From Endomychus coccineus (taxonomy: Eukaryota; Arthropoda; Insecta; Coleoptera; Endomychidae): 64,000 bases of DNA. This document shows positions 11,266 through 22,904 of this stretch, piece by piece. Made by a program: the position numbers and the translations under genes. The notes beneath the pieces were generated by a model that was not told where the DNA came from, made no database searches, and worked only from the letters and a program-made list of their open reading frames with translations. Where the stretch lies: contig OY294067.1 in NCBI GenBank assembly GCA_958510875.1, forward strand, positions 230,917,771-230,981,770. Reading direction: 5' to 3'. Position 1 is the stretch's first letter. Each line of letters starts with the position of its first letter.

Positions 11266-11427
11266 GGAAATTCAAAACAGAGTGTTAATGTGACCTATTT
11301 CCTGAGGATTTTTATATATAAGTATAGTGATTGACAATCATATTGAATTGTGTATTAAAACTTTAACAAATACCTTCAATCTGAAATATCGATCACTTCA
11401 TTCAGGCGATCGCAATAATTCAAAACT

Positions 11428-11435
11428 GTATAAAT
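11428..11435 (+). promoter_or_regulatory. Possible TATA box
   Basis: TATAAATA lies about 30 bases upstream of TTCACTCAC, which resembles an insect initiator. It precedes an open frame without an ATG. It could belong to a degenerate transposon or a host promoter, or occur by chance in AT-rich DNA. Confidence 0.25.
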
Positions 11436-11439
11436 AGTA

Positions 11440-11823
11440 AATGCCCCTGACTGTCTAATTCACTCACGACTCACCCATCACGAATTCTCCGAACCACGAA
11501 CTTGGAATTTGACAGACGACGGCGAACCTGCCAGCCGAAAACGGATTTTTCTCAACTCAATTCCAAACAGGGTAAAAGAAATTCGATATATTTTGACGTT
11601 TTTGACGCCTAATATAATCACGTACAATTACATGAATGTTCCAATTGATAATGGATCACTTTCACAGTTGATACTGTCTATGACAAACAACACAACCCCT
11701 CGACAAGACGTTTCACATTTACATGTCAAACAGTTGATACATTCACAGTCAAATAAATTTCGTGACAGACCATTCCATAGAAATAGAATTTATTACAGGA
11801 TTAATTACACAACCATTTCATAG
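11440..11823 (+). other. Open frame of about 125 codons without a start codon, unrecognised
   Basis: The frame is open from near the putative TATA box to a stop at 11821-11823, but the first ATG is internal (about 11632). The protein is polar, with ASRKRIFLN and VKEIRYIL segments, and has no signal peptide, membrane segment or domain I recognise. It could be a degenerate transposon frame or an exon. I do not assign a function. Confidence 0.25.
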
Positions 11824-11829
11824 GTTAAT

Positions 11830-13370
11830 ACCAGTATAAGATACTGGTATATATATCTTAATAACAGAATATTTAAGACAGTTTTGAAACTTTATCATGA
11901 AGAAAACAGCACAAACAGACATATAATTAAAATGAATAACTAATACAACATAAAACAGTTATTTCACAATTTATGAATTCACCAATAGAATAAAAACAAT
12001 TGATTATCAAGAATTTTTTTACATATTTATTGAATTGAGAGAAGTGCAAATGCGTTTTCATGGAGCTTGTTGTAGAATTTTAGACACCAGTAGTTTTCGG
12101 AGTTTTGCGATCTGCAGACTCGGTGGTATGGCACTGACAGCTTGTGTCTCATACGTGTGCTGTGAATGTGTTATGTTGCCACCAAAGTGAACAAATTCTT
12201 GTTGTTGTGTACATATGAGTACGCAGGAAATAGCTGTGAGTATTCGAAGGTTTCTAAATTCCGACAGCTATCGGTTTTACTAGCACTCTATCACATACAT
12301 CTGATCCAATAATCTCTGTAGTTGTGATTGGATTTCAAAACACAAGTCGGCTGCAGACGCATTTCATTAATGATATTTTCTAAATTACATGAAAACACTA
12401 ATAAACAGAGTAGCTCCGGCTTACTGATTTGGCTTTTCTGGTGCGATTAATGCGATGTTGTCGGACAGCGTAGCAGCCCTGACCAGGTATTGATGTAAAA
12501 AAAGTATATATATATATACTAATTTCTGAATTTTTGCAATTACCATTTATTCCACGTTTATTATATATTATTATTTATTTTTATTCTTACTTTATTAACT
12601 ACATTTATTATTACGTTTTTTTCTTTTTTGCAATTCATTTTCATGTATAATTTATACATGACATGACTTCATTATTGCGATCACGAAGTGAACCATTGTT
12701 AAAAAATCTACTTACACTAACTTGAACATATCTGGTTTATACTAGGTAGGTATATCCTGCATATATTGAAATAATTCGGTAGAGAATCAAGCTTGAAGAT
12801 ACAAGTAAAAGCTTTGATTTTAACTGAAAGATATGTAATTGTTTAGTCGATATAATATTAAGAAGGAAGAGACACAATTACAAACTTATAATAACCCAAT
12901 ACGTTAGTTCTAGGACATCTAGAGCTGTCAGATCACTAATTACCAAGATTCCTTACCTATACAAGTTAGTGCATCTGCTTCTTCCCCTCTTTCTTTATTC
13001 AATCGTTTCTACACGTGCCTTATGTCTTGAAACTTGGGCGATGACATGTTTCTATGGATATAAGCTGTTCCTGTGACCATAGCCTGCGAATAACAGCTAT
13101 TACAAGGATTAGAGTGAGCTTGTGATACTCCATTAATACAAATCCTTCGTACGAATAACGGACTCAAGAGATTATTTTACTATTCACAATGTACGGAAAC
13201 ATCTTTATGCTAGGTAGACAATATTCTAAAATGTGATGAGATGAGATTCAATTCAGAATCCTTATTCGGAAAATTATTATCAACAAGCCTTGCAGAGTTC
13301 TAAAGTACAAAATATTACACCAAATTCCTCTCAAAATTTACGTCAACTTCAGCTACGTCTCAGCATCCCG
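11830..13370. other. AT-rich DNA without recognised genes
   Basis: No frame with a recognisable domain. There is a short TA run near 12506-12518. GC content rises sharply at about 13350, where the R1-like element begins. Confidence 0.5.
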
Positions 13371-13374
13371 CGGG

Positions 13375-14333
13375 GCCAATACTTCGCGAGGTACAAATGG
13401 TTGTTATGCGCCCTTCCCTGGTTCTTCATACGGTGGCCGCAAAATCAGAAACCGCATTCCAGGTGGTCTGTGACTCAAGCATCTCCTCAACGGTATTCTC
13501 CAGCAACAACTGCTGCTGTAGATTTCCTTGCAGCATCTTGCGCGGTCCGTTCAAACGCGGACAATGGCACAATAGAAAACAGTGCAGATACGCCCTTAAG
13601 CACCCATACCCTGTTAGCAGCTGCACGAGGTAGTGATCTACCTCTCCGTGCATCCTACTGGTCCATGCAACTACATCTGGGATGAAGCGATGAGTCCATC
13701 ACCCCTTAGTTGCAGCATTCCAGAGGCGTTGCCATTGTGCTGAAATGGCTATCCTCGCATTCTGGGTAATGGTGCGTCTTTCGGTATCTCCAACTTCACG
13801 CCTACGCATGTAGATCTCCGCTCTTTCCTCCGCCATCAGACGGATTGGTGGCATGTAGGCGATAACACATACGGCATCGTACGAGACCGTACAATATGTG
13901 CGCGTCACTTGTAGGGCACACCTATGGTACACCGATGTTAATTGGCACACGTACGATGCCACCGACGCGGCGGATACCCAGAATAGGTCTGCGTACATCA
14001 TCGTGGAGCTGATGATGCTGGAGAGTAGCCTCCTGCGACTGTGAGTAGGTCCTCCAATCTTGGGCATAATTCTGGCAGAGCGTTAGCCACTGCTCTCGTG
14101 CTCACCACATGCAGAGGTTCGTCAAACCGCAGCCTACTGAATTCCTCTATCCGGCTGCTAATAATCCTCTCGATCACATCTGCTGCTGTGTCCAATAAGC
14201 TAATTGGTCGGTAGGATGATGTATCGTCCGGAGGCTTGTTGCCCTTTGGAAGAAGGACTAACTTCTGCTGCTTCCAACGACATTGAAAAACTCCGTGCGA
14301 AAAGGTCTCAAGGAAAACATCTCGGTGTCTCAC
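13375..14333 (-). pseudogene. Reverse transcriptase fragments and C-terminal domain of the R1-like element
   Basis: From 14333 leftward: WKQQKLVLLPKGNKP, then SYRPISLLDTAADVIERII, the first reverse transcriptase blocks. The frame then jumps to VSTRAVANALPE and, after a frameshift near 14067, to MPKIGGPTHSRRRLLSS, which belongs about 350 residues further on in the family. So the YADD catalytic core is deleted. The C-terminal part runs on with LMAEERAEIY (near 13840), an HGEVDHYLVQLLTGYG block near 13605-13650 and the start of the terminal zinc-binding region. The cysteines expected there are mostly lost. Confidence 0.7.
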
Positions 14334-14334
14334 G

Positions 14335-15153
14335 CGGTTATTCTCAGCTCCAGGAGCAGATTACCGGTCGCGTTTCTTCTCATCTTTGTATCACCACCTT
14401 CTTTAGGGATGAATCGTTCTTCACACGTCTCTGCATATCGGCGTAAGAGGGACCTTCTTTCTTCATTATCACGTCGGGCGTGATGCTAGTTTCGACCGTT
14501 TCGACCTTTTCCTCATCACCAGCTGCCAGGCTATCAGCAGCACGACGCTTCCACTTGGTGTTGCAGCTGCTATGTTCGCTACCGGAAGTTCTCCTAATGG
14601 TAATTCATTTCGCCTCCGTTTCGACTTTACCCGCTTCTTGTCAGGCTTCTCTAGAGGCTCACTTGGTTTCGTCTTCAGGTACTCACTCCTGCCGTTAGAT
14701 CGCAAACAAGGCGAAGTCTGAGTATCAGCCACTGTTGTCTTTGATGTTTCTCCGATTAGCGGCTCCTCCATGTCGGCGTAATTATCATACAGCGTACGAA
14801 GTGTGCTAACCATGTATTTGATATCGCCGTAGCCATTGTGCTCTTCGGTTTTCCCCTAGCTTCTGCAAGAGTTGCCTTCTCTCCTCCATTGGGTTAACCT
14901 CCTTGTTCCCCAGGTTCCCTTCCGCTTCGAAACAGTAAACACTGAAGCGGTCAAGCTGTCCACCACTTCGGCACTGCGGTCGTCGGATAATGACGCCTGG
15001 GAGGCCCGTTTGCTTACTCCCGAAGGGCACCATTTCTAAGGTATCCCTCCTCTGCAGCGGAAGGTTCTTTCCATTGTTGAAATTCGTCAGGTTTGGTTTT
15101 ATTTCGGTGCTACTTCCCTTAGCTGTATTTAGGTTCATTCCGAAGACTTTCAT
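14335..15153 (-). pseudogene. ORF1 (gag-like) part of the R1-like element
   Basis: The first frame starts at 15153 and ends near 14806. It continues in another frame from 14813 with a lysine/arginine-rich region (KKRVKSKRRR) near 14625, and then a segment reading MRRNATGNLLLELR near 14340-14385. The last block matches the RRT-TGHLLIEL region of ORF1 proteins in this group, which lies just before the zinc knuckles. No CCHC knuckles follow, because the sequence jumps straight into reverse transcriptase. At least one frameshift separates the pieces. Confidence 0.55.
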
Positions 15154-15249
15154 TTTCTAGGTATCCTGCATTTCTGCAGAGCATCCCCTAGCCACCACCT
15201 GGGGAGGCACTCGATGCGGGACCCAGCGAACCCGACACAAGTCTGTGTG

Positions 15250-15607
15250 TGTCTGTATGTATATGAAACTTTTCAAATCGCTATAAAGCGACTGTATTGT
15301 TATTTACGCGGTTGTCCCGTTTCAAATGGTTTTTCTGACATTTATTTTCAGTTTTTCAAATTGAATTTCAGTATTTTATTGAGCCATGAAAACAACAGTG
15401 TTTTCCTGGTTTCAAATATATATCACAAGCATATTATTTGTGACATATATTTATGTTTGTACTCTCTGACAAATTTTGATAGTTCATGTGACAGCAGGTG
15501 TGTCATCATAGAACGAAATTATATTAGTGTGAATAATTTCGGAAGTAAACTTGAGAGCAGATGTTAGTGTGAAACATAAATTTGTAAAATACATTATGTT
15601 GACCATT
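15250..15607. other. AT-rich spacer
   Basis: Lies between the R1-like element and the first hAT element. A frame at 15214-15567 has no recognised domain. Confidence 0.4.
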
Positions 15608-15805
15608 TGAATAAACAGGGCCGGATTTAGGGGTGGGCCGGGTGAGCCATGGCCCAGAGGCCTCCACCACCAAGGGGGCCCCACCAAAGATCAAGTGAAG
15701 AAAAAAATTTTTGCTCATTACAGAAATCATATGACAATAATTATTCAATATAGTAATCAATAGTATCGTTATCAATAGTATTGATGTGAATATTGATAAT
15801 CAATA

Positions 15806-17143
15806 ATGAATAGTATCATCTTTTTGCGTCATTTAGTGCAACATTTGCATTTACAGATTTCTTACGACAACGCGTCTGCCATGAGTGGGAAATACAACGG
15901 TCTTCAAGCTCTTGTGAAGGCGGACAACGGATTGGCTGATTGGATTCCTTGTGCTGCACATTCCCTGAACCTCGTCGGCAAAGATGCTGCAGAATGTTGT
16001 GTTGAGGCAGTGCGGTTTTTCAACTTTTTGGAAGAAGCTTACGTATTTTTCACGAGCTCTACAAGTCGTTAGAAGAAACTTACAGAGCAACTCCAAACAT
16101 CTCACTACGACACAGAGAAACGTCACATACATGTCCCAACTCGAGTGAATAGTACCCGATGGTCTTGTCGTGCAGATGCTACTAAAGCTTTGGTGCTCGG
16201 ATATGCAGACATAAAACAAACACTCTTGTTAATGTCCAAAGATGATGAGCAACATTCGAAAACCCGAGTCGAGTATCAAGGCTTGCATAAGCAAATGTGC
16301 AAATTTGAAACTGGCATCTATGCTCTCTTCTGGAATGACATTTTAAACAGAGTTAACGCGACAAGCAAACTGTTTCAAAATTCCAAGCTCGCCTTAAATT
16401 CGGCAGTTGCAGCTCTGAAGTCACTGAAAGTTTTCATTGAGAAAGAACGCGACAACTTTGCGTTCTACGAAGAAGCAGGAAAAGAACGAACTGGAACGTC
16501 AGAGTACGAGACCTCGAGGACACGGCGCCGAAATCTCGGCTTGATTCCACTGGACTACGGGCACGCGCCAGAAGTGGACCTGTCACCATCGCAGAAATTT
16601 GTCGTTGAAAACTACCTCCCTGTAATCGACCAGTTGTTGACATCATTGGATCAACGGCTTGCGGCGTATGAACTAGTGCTTACGCGTTTCGGATTTCTGG
16701 CTGAACTCGAGGATTTGAGTCCCGATGATTTGCGTAAACAAGCACGGCTTTTGGCTGGGATTTACAAAGACGATGTTGATGAAAATCTTGGGGGTCGAGC
16801 TAATACAATTTGACGAATTTTACAGACAGTTTGCTGTGAACAAAGACCAATACTTAAGTCGCGAACATTGTATGTATTCGTTAATCATTGAAAAACAGCT
16901 GCTTTTCCTAATGTTGAAACTATATTAAAAATGTATCACGTTTTAATGATCACGAATTGTTCAGAGGAAAGATCATTTTCAAAATTAAAATTGTTGAAAA
17001 ACAGATTGCGAATGGCAATGACTCAACAACGTCTTAACGATCTCGCGATTTTTAGCAGCAACAGAGATATTTTGAGATCCTTGAATTTTGACGATGTCAT
17101 TGACGATTTCGCGGCTAGGAAAACTCGAAAAATACTTGTGTAA
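15806..17143 (+). pseudogene. hAT transposase, C-terminal half, broken
   Basis: YDNASAMSGKYNGLQA and CAAHSLNLVG lie in the first frame (15806-16072). They mark the middle of the RNase H-like catalytic domain of ZMYM1/52-kDa-repressor-like hAT transposases. The frame breaks after a SSTSR block, then resumes with TRWSCRADATKAL in a 222-codon open frame at 16145-16813. A shift leads to IQFDEFYRQF near 16800. The last frame (16931-17143) carries SEERSFSKLKLLKNRLR and RLNDLAIFS, the dimerisation region that closes hAT transposases. The N-terminal zinc finger and first catalytic Asp are absent. It would have cut and pasted elements with matching ends. Confidence 0.85.
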
Positions 17144-17167
17144 AGTTATTGATATTTATGTACATTA

Positions 17168-17170
<3 letters not shown>

Positions 17171-17213
<43 letters not shown>
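17171..17213. repeat. TA dinucleotide microsatellite
   Basis: A pure TA run of about 43 bases inside the right end of hAT element 1. Confidence 0.95.
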
Positions 17214-17216
<3 letters not shown>

Positions 17217-17453
17217 CCAAATTTTTTATTACAAGAATGTTTTAAAATGCATTAAAATTGCATTCAGTATACAGTCGGTGTATACTGAATGAAAAAAAAT
17301 TTTAGCCTCTGACATATAGGGGCCCCCACCAAATTTGGGCCCCCAAACAGGGGCCTCCACCACCTCAAATCCGGCCCTGTGAATAAAATTTCAATAAAAC
17401 ACGACTTAACGATTTCCAAAATATTTTCTGTTCCTACAAAATACATTTGGCAC

Positions 17454-19966
17454 CAAGGGCTTAGCCAAGGTGAGACAGGACCGCTTCACTCAACTAAATC
17501 TGTGAGAAATAATTCCTGAAACGCTTATGATGAACATTGGAAAAATACAGTTAGATATATTTCTTACTTTATTGTAATACTTATATTATAATTTAAGTTT
17601 CTATATCTGCTCATATTCGGTGCAGAGTTGCGATGATATCGATACTGGAGCCAACATTGCCTAGATAGAGTCACTGCCGAAGCTGAAATTTCAGGTTTTC
17701 ATTCACATCCTGATATTTCCTGATGAACCCGCGATTCCATAACGTAACGTCAACTTTGAAATATCAAACGACTCGAAGGAATCGTGTTTCTTCTAGATGT
17801 CTGAATATATTGAATTTGAAATTGCAAGTGACATGGATATTAGAAAACATTTTGGAGGTGAGCTGAGAAAAGTATATTTTTTATTATATAGATGAAATGA
17901 CAGAATAAAATTAAAACTAAAAGAAACTGTAGGTGTTTCAGAATTCAAAGGAGCAGATCCAAATGCCTTTAAAAACATATAATTAAAAACATTGCGTTGA
18001 ATCGGCAGAATATTTTTTAATCTTGATTCTTGTGTGAACGTTTTTTGTTTATTTTCAGTGGTCTCAGTTAAAGTGGGAGTGAGGAGTGAAAGGAAAGAGT
18101 ATTAATGTCAGTATGTCAAGCTGGATCATCATCATCATCGAATGACCAGGCTAACTAGAAAGCTACTGTATTTATGATCTCAGTATATGGGTCGGCCGAT
18201 TTTCTCTTATGAGAACATCTCAAAATATGGATATTTTGAAACGCCGCTGGGACACCTCCAGAAAACTACGATTTTTTTTCAGATGCTGATGCTACTCATT
18301 CGAGGCGTGAATTCACGTACAAATGGCTGCAAGATTATACCCCTTGGCTTGCATAATGAAAAAAACTTGAGGGGAGTGTTTTTGAAAATTCACTATAATT
18401 CAGAATTGATGCGGGTGATCCAAGCTATGAAAAACCATTCGTAAAAGTCAAGAAAAATTTAAAACACATGTCCCTACAAATACAAAACCAACCGATTTGT
18501 TCATGTGGAGCTGTTATACAAGATAAGATAAGTAACGTCGTGGAGCAAACTGATTGTTAATATAGCACATTAGCATATGAATCGAGTGACATAATAGCAG
18601 GATAGGATCAGATTTCAATTGCTATTCAATTGTTTGACAAGAAGTGATGGTGATACATGCTGACCTCGATTCACATAAATACGATGGGTATTCTACCATG
18701 GCAGGAAATGAAGTTGGTATTCGATAAATATTAAGGGAACTATACAAAGAAAATTCTGTACTTCCATTGGGCCAGCCACATAATAAATTTAGTCTTCAAT
18801 GACACAAATACGGAACATGATGTCTACTGTGAAGGATATACTTAATTTTTTCCATGGATCAGTTTTGAGAAGGAAGTATGCGCCCAATATTCTTTTACAT
18901 GGTGAGGAGGCACGGTTGTGTCAGAAATACAAAAGTATTGTTGTATTTAATAACAATTTCAGGAGTATCCTTGAAGGCCTTCAAAACTAATGAAAGGTAG
19001 CTTCGACTAAAAAGGGAACATTTATGCCTTATAGTGCTTCGACAAGTCCATTATTCATTATTTTTGTGAGCTTAGTTGCAAATTATTCTGTGCTTTTTGA
19101 ACCTGTAACCAATATCCTACAATCAGAAAGATTAGATCTACTACAGTCCAGCAAATCACATCAAAAGAGTATTAACTATAATAAAACATCATCGTGAACC
19201 TGCAGGAGAAACCATGAACGCAATCTTAGTTGAGGCCAACATACATGCTGAAAACTTTGAAATCGAGTTTTACAATTACCAAGGATAGTGGGGGGACAGC
19301 AAAATGTTGCGAACATTCCAGCAACTAAGCCCGCAGAGTCCTGAAAAAGAGCTTTGCTAATACCTTATTTGGACTCCCAAATAACATCTTTGGAGCAAAG
19401 TTTTTCTCAAGAAAACCTACCAGCTTTCGCATTATTGTCATTATATCCATTCATTATGCTGGTCTTGTCATTCAAGAAATTCGAAAGGCAGATTAAACGA
19501 TTTTCAGATTTCTATAATTTGAATAGGCTCAACGATGAGGCGGAATTATGTTGTAAGTTTTCGGGAAACAAAAAAATTATAAAAGAAAAAACTGGATTTT
19601 GCAGAGATGGTAAAGGAAGCGGATAGTTTTTTTCTAGCAGCTGAAACTGCTCTACACATCCCAATAGCATCACCATGCACAACATGTACCTTAGAACGCT
19701 CTTTTAGTACTCTATGAAGACTAAAAACCAGAATCATCGAGAATCGAATAAGTGGTTTGTGCATGCTAAGTGTACACCGGAAATTAGATAGAGAAAGAAA
19801 GAAAAAATTAGAAGACGAGGTTTAGAGCAGATTTGCTGAAAAAGCGTAGATGTCTTGTTTTAATATAGTTAATCACATTCTACGGTTTCTTTTCTGTTCA
19901 TAAATATTTCATTTGTATAAGTCAAATTTCAAACTATGTTTGAATTTGATCCTGGCTACGCCCTTG
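17454..19966 (+). mobile_element. hAT DNA transposon 2, degenerate
   Basis: The left end is CAAGGGCTTAGCCAAGG (from 17454). The right end reads, in reverse complement, CAAGGGCGTAGCCAGG (to 19966), giving an imperfect inverted repeat. The flanking octamers TTTGGCAC and TTAGACCC match at 5 of 8 positions, fitting an old 8-bp duplication. The transposase inside is of the same broad hAT group as element 1 but a different family, since the ends and protein differ. Confidence 0.72.
18790..19830 (+). pseudogene. hAT transposase, central and C-terminal part, broken
   Basis: The frame at 18799-18990 carries MMSTVKDILNFFHGSVLRRK and a KYKSIVVFNNNF block. A further frame starts near 19354 with LIPYLDSQITSLEQSFS. 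The end, at about 19670-19790, reads SPCTTCTLERSFSTL and GLCMLSVHRK. These are signature blocks of hAT transposases related to the 52-kDa repressor of the inhibitor of protein kinase (zinc finger MYM-like). Stops and shifts separate every block. Upstream frames (17797-17978 region and 18187-18444) may hold the decayed N-terminus, but I cannot show it. Confidence 0.75.
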
Positions 19967-19974
19967 TTAGACCC

Positions 19975-21100
19975 GCAGAGGTACCCGAAAACTATTTTGC
20001 TGAGTGTGAGTGAGTTAAGTCAGTGATCGATTGATCAAAGTTGATTTTTATGTGTTGTTTGTTCTCTCTCTATCTTCTACGAATCAAAACATATGTAAGT
20101 CTTAAGACTTTTGCATACTTGATTATTGCAAATAATTGACAGAACGGACATGCTACTATCAATTCTATTTGAGGTACGTAAGATTATGACATGTGAATAA
20201 ATCAGTTACTGTTTCAATTTGCTCGTTATATTCAGGATGTGTATCGATGACGTGATGTATATGTGCACGATAATTATCAATACCCCAAATAAATTTATAA
20301 TGTATTGAATAGGGATTTATAGTCCACTATTAAATTTTTAACTGGTTATTCTTCAACAATAAAATAGTAAAACAATTGGATTTATATTCTTAATACGTAA
20401 TCACGATTGATGTATCCGGTCATTTTTATAACAGAGAACAAGGCACAAGACAGTTTACTTATGATAAAATTCACACGTTAATCGACTATTATACTGAATT
20501 CATCAGAAGAAGGTAATCAACAGTTAAAATGTACGGGTGGTCTCAGCAGTTAAGAAGAACTGAAGTTGTACATAACGACAAAATGTATGTTTTGACCTAA
20601 CAAAGTATAATCATACAATCAAATATACCAGAAACCGCAATACAATTCAGCTACCCAAATACGTATTTTGGGAATCAATTTGCCATTTTAAGTAATCTCA
20701 AACTGGCAGAAAATTCAATAGCTGAGAGGTTATTCATATTGATCAAAATTGACCACTTACCCTGACATATTTCGAATTCCATATGGACCGATTTACTCTG
20801 GACTTCATTCATATGTACCATAATAATGCACTAGACTGGTAGTGAGCAGATCAGTCATGTATGGTGTGTGTGGTGTGATGTATACCCAAAATACAAGTGT
20901 CTCCTCTTCTTCTGTTTGTTTCAGTTCTACGAAAGATGCCAAGTTGTCGATATAAGTGTTTAGAATACTGAACACAGTTGCAGGCTACGGTATAATTGAT
21001 TTCATAATAATATCAAATTGTTTTACCAACCACAGTCTCCATAACTTAATCAGGTAAGCACAATATCTGGTATAAACCTCTGCATAAAGATTACTTGATA
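19975..21100. other. AT-rich DNA without recognised genes
   Basis: I see no domain-bearing frame, repeat or RNA gene. Confidence 0.45.
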
Positions 21101-21104
21101 ATGA

Positions 21105-21385
21105 TTCTTGACCGAGATTTGAGTTATATACAAATTCTCGGGAAATAGCTCACACTTATGTTGCTTAATGTTTTCGTCTTTACGTACGTTTAGTACTCAC
21201 GACCATTATCAGAAGATGTATCAATATCTAAAATGAGATTTCTTAAAACTAATTGTATCAAGCACAATGCGTCCTTATCGCATTAACGCAATTGAAAATA
21301 CCCACGTCATTGAGAGGGGAAATAAGGACGCCTTGTGCTTGATACGTTTGTTCAAAGAAATCCCATTTTAGACATTGATGTTTCC
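21105..21385 (-). repeat. Penelope-type terminal sequence, decayed, folded back on itself
   Basis: It shares GATTCTTGACC, TTCTCGGGAAATAG and GTCTTTACGTACGTTT with the copies at 10449 and 44745. The hammerhead-like core at 21176-21215 is damaged: the positions corresponding to GAAA and GACC are changed and CTGATGA reads CTGATAA. The segment at 21222-21290 is repeated in reverse complement at 21322-21376, so this copy also forms a hairpin. Confidence 0.65.
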
Positions 21386-21551
21386 CGACAACTTATATAT
21401 AACTTAAATACTGCCGAATTATTTTAAAGTTTCAACCAAAATTATAATACCTATTATTTACTGTTTTTGCTCAATCGCTATCCTAAAACATTGATTAATA
21501 AGCAATGCCTAAGGTGAGCGTATAGACTAGGAGGTGGAGTGATTTGGCGAG

Positions 21552-22900
21552 CCTGAATAAATACACCTTGGCATTACTACATATTGGTGGAGAAACGTTC
21601 CATGTACAATAGCTCTCACATGCCGAAGCGTGTATTGTCAGGTGTTTCCAAACTCAGCTCCTCAAATTTTAGACTTTTCTATTGCACGAACACTTTTTAG
21701 GAGTTGTTGCTTATTGAAAAACATGTCATTCGTATACATTTACACCTAGTACCAAGGTTATTTATAGAGGCAATTTCTTGGAGCTGGCCAGTTAATTTAG
21801 TAGGTAAAATGGCTTGCACGAACACAGTGTTCTTGAAAAAACACATGGCAAGGTTTTTTATCGGGCATTTCCGAGTAATTGACCATTATTTGTACCAAAA
21901 ATGGACTTTTTGATTACTTTACTGCTAAAACGGATGCATTCCGACAAAATACGTTGGCACCATGTCAAATACGTTAATTTATTGTCAAAGAATAACTAAT
22001 ATGAGCACCAATGTTTTCTCCCAATACAACCCCTCCCTCAACCCCGAAAACCTCACCCACAAAAAAATCAGTGATTTTGATATTCAACCTCTGTCGGAGT
22101 CTAAATAATTGCGTAATTTATCATAATATTTATTTAATTATCTACCTGTTTCATATGTATCCTTCATTCCTACCCTCTACCCCCATTTTAATTCTAAATT
22201 TATTGATTCCACCCGTAAGTCAACCCCTATGAGCTTACCCCTGATAAATACAGTATACGCATAATCTACCGAAAATGACATTATTTTTATTATAACGGTA
22301 TGTTGGTATGTATATAGGTAGAGGGTGGAAATAAAGCATACATATGAAATAGGTAGATAATTAAATAAATATTATTATAAATTACACAATTATTTAGACT
22401 CCGACAGCGGTGAATATCAAAATTATTGATTTTTTGTGAGGGAGGTTTTCGGGGTTGTATTAGGAAAAGAACATTAACACTCGCATTGGTAATTCTTTGC
22501 CAACAAATCAACGTATTTGACACGGTGCCAAGTTATTTTGTCACAATGCACCTGTTTTAGTCGTATAGTGGTCAAAAAGTTTATTGGCATATGTTTTTTC
22601 AAAAAGTGGTAACAATAACAAACATTTTCCACCAGGTTAGAAACTGTGTTCATGCATGCCATTCAGCCTACTAAATCAACTGACCAGCTCCAAGATATTG
22701 CCACTATAAAAAGCGTTGGCACTAGGTGCAAATGTATAAGTTTACATGCTTTTCAATATACAACAACTTCGGAAAAGTATTCGTGCAATAAAGAATAGTA
22801 ATATTTGTGGTGGATGTAGCTTGTAAACGCCTGACAGAGCTATTCTACAATGAATCTTTCTCCCCCAATAAACAATAGTGCCAAGGTGTATTCATTCAGG
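21552..22900. mobile_element. 1.35-kb foldback element
   Basis: The left arm (about 21552-22160) is repeated in reverse complement by the right arm (about 22335-22900). The pairing starts at CCTGAATAAATACACCTTGG and its mirror CCAAGGTGTATTCATTCAGG, continues through TGTCAGGTGTTT and GTTTTCGGGG blocks, and closes on a loop of about 175 bp. Short frames inside (21704-21913, 22011-22232, 22290-22523, 22474-22662) are mirror products of the arms. No clear target duplication was found; a GGTGGA/TCCACC pair just outside may extend the arms. Confidence 0.75.
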
Positions 22901-22904
22901 TCCA

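Larger units (their letters stand above)
10449..11319. mobile_element. Inverted pair of Penelope-type terminal sequences with 13-bp target duplication
   Basis: The unit is bounded by perfect 13-bp direct repeats AAGTATAGTGATT (10436-10448 and 11320-11332), which look like a target-site duplication. Inside, the arm at about 10480-10735 is repeated in reverse complement at about 11080-11319, around 345 bp of AT-rich non-coding DNA. Each arm carries a hammerhead-like motif. The family recurs at 21105-21385 and 44745-44950. Penelope-like elements are known for variable target duplications, inverted or tandem partial copies and hammerhead motifs in their terminal repeats, so I assign it there; no reverse transcriptase is present in this unit. 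Confidence 0.7.
13375..15245 (-). mobile_element. R1-like non-LTR retrotransposon, internally deleted mosaic
   Basis: This GC-richer block reads on the minus strand from 15245 to 13375. A 5' UTR-like segment (about 15245-15150) is followed by an ORF1 part, then one reverse transcriptase block, then the protein end. The endonuclease and the catalytic core of the reverse transcriptase are missing, so the copy arose through at least two internal deletions plus frameshifts. The plus-strand frames here (13290-13685, 14204-14446 and others) are antisense shadows. Base composition unlike the flanks supports a discrete insertion. The R1 versus related-clade assignment is by motif only. Confidence 0.75.
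15616..17379 (+). mobile_element. hAT DNA transposon 1, 5'-deleted
   Basis: The termini are CAGGGCCGGATTT on the left and AAATCCGGCCCTG on the right, a 13-bp inverted repeat. They are flanked by a perfect 8-bp target duplication TGAATAAA (15608-15615 and 17380-17387), the hallmark of hAT elements. Only the second half of the transposase gene is present, so the 1764-bp copy is internally deleted and non-autonomous. A long TA microsatellite lies near its right end. A second hAT element starts 66 bp further on. Confidence 0.92.

Noticed and set aside
13290..13685. Plus-strand 131-codon frame and overlapping frames
   Set aside because: Antisense to the clearly recognisable R1-like protein end on the minus strand.
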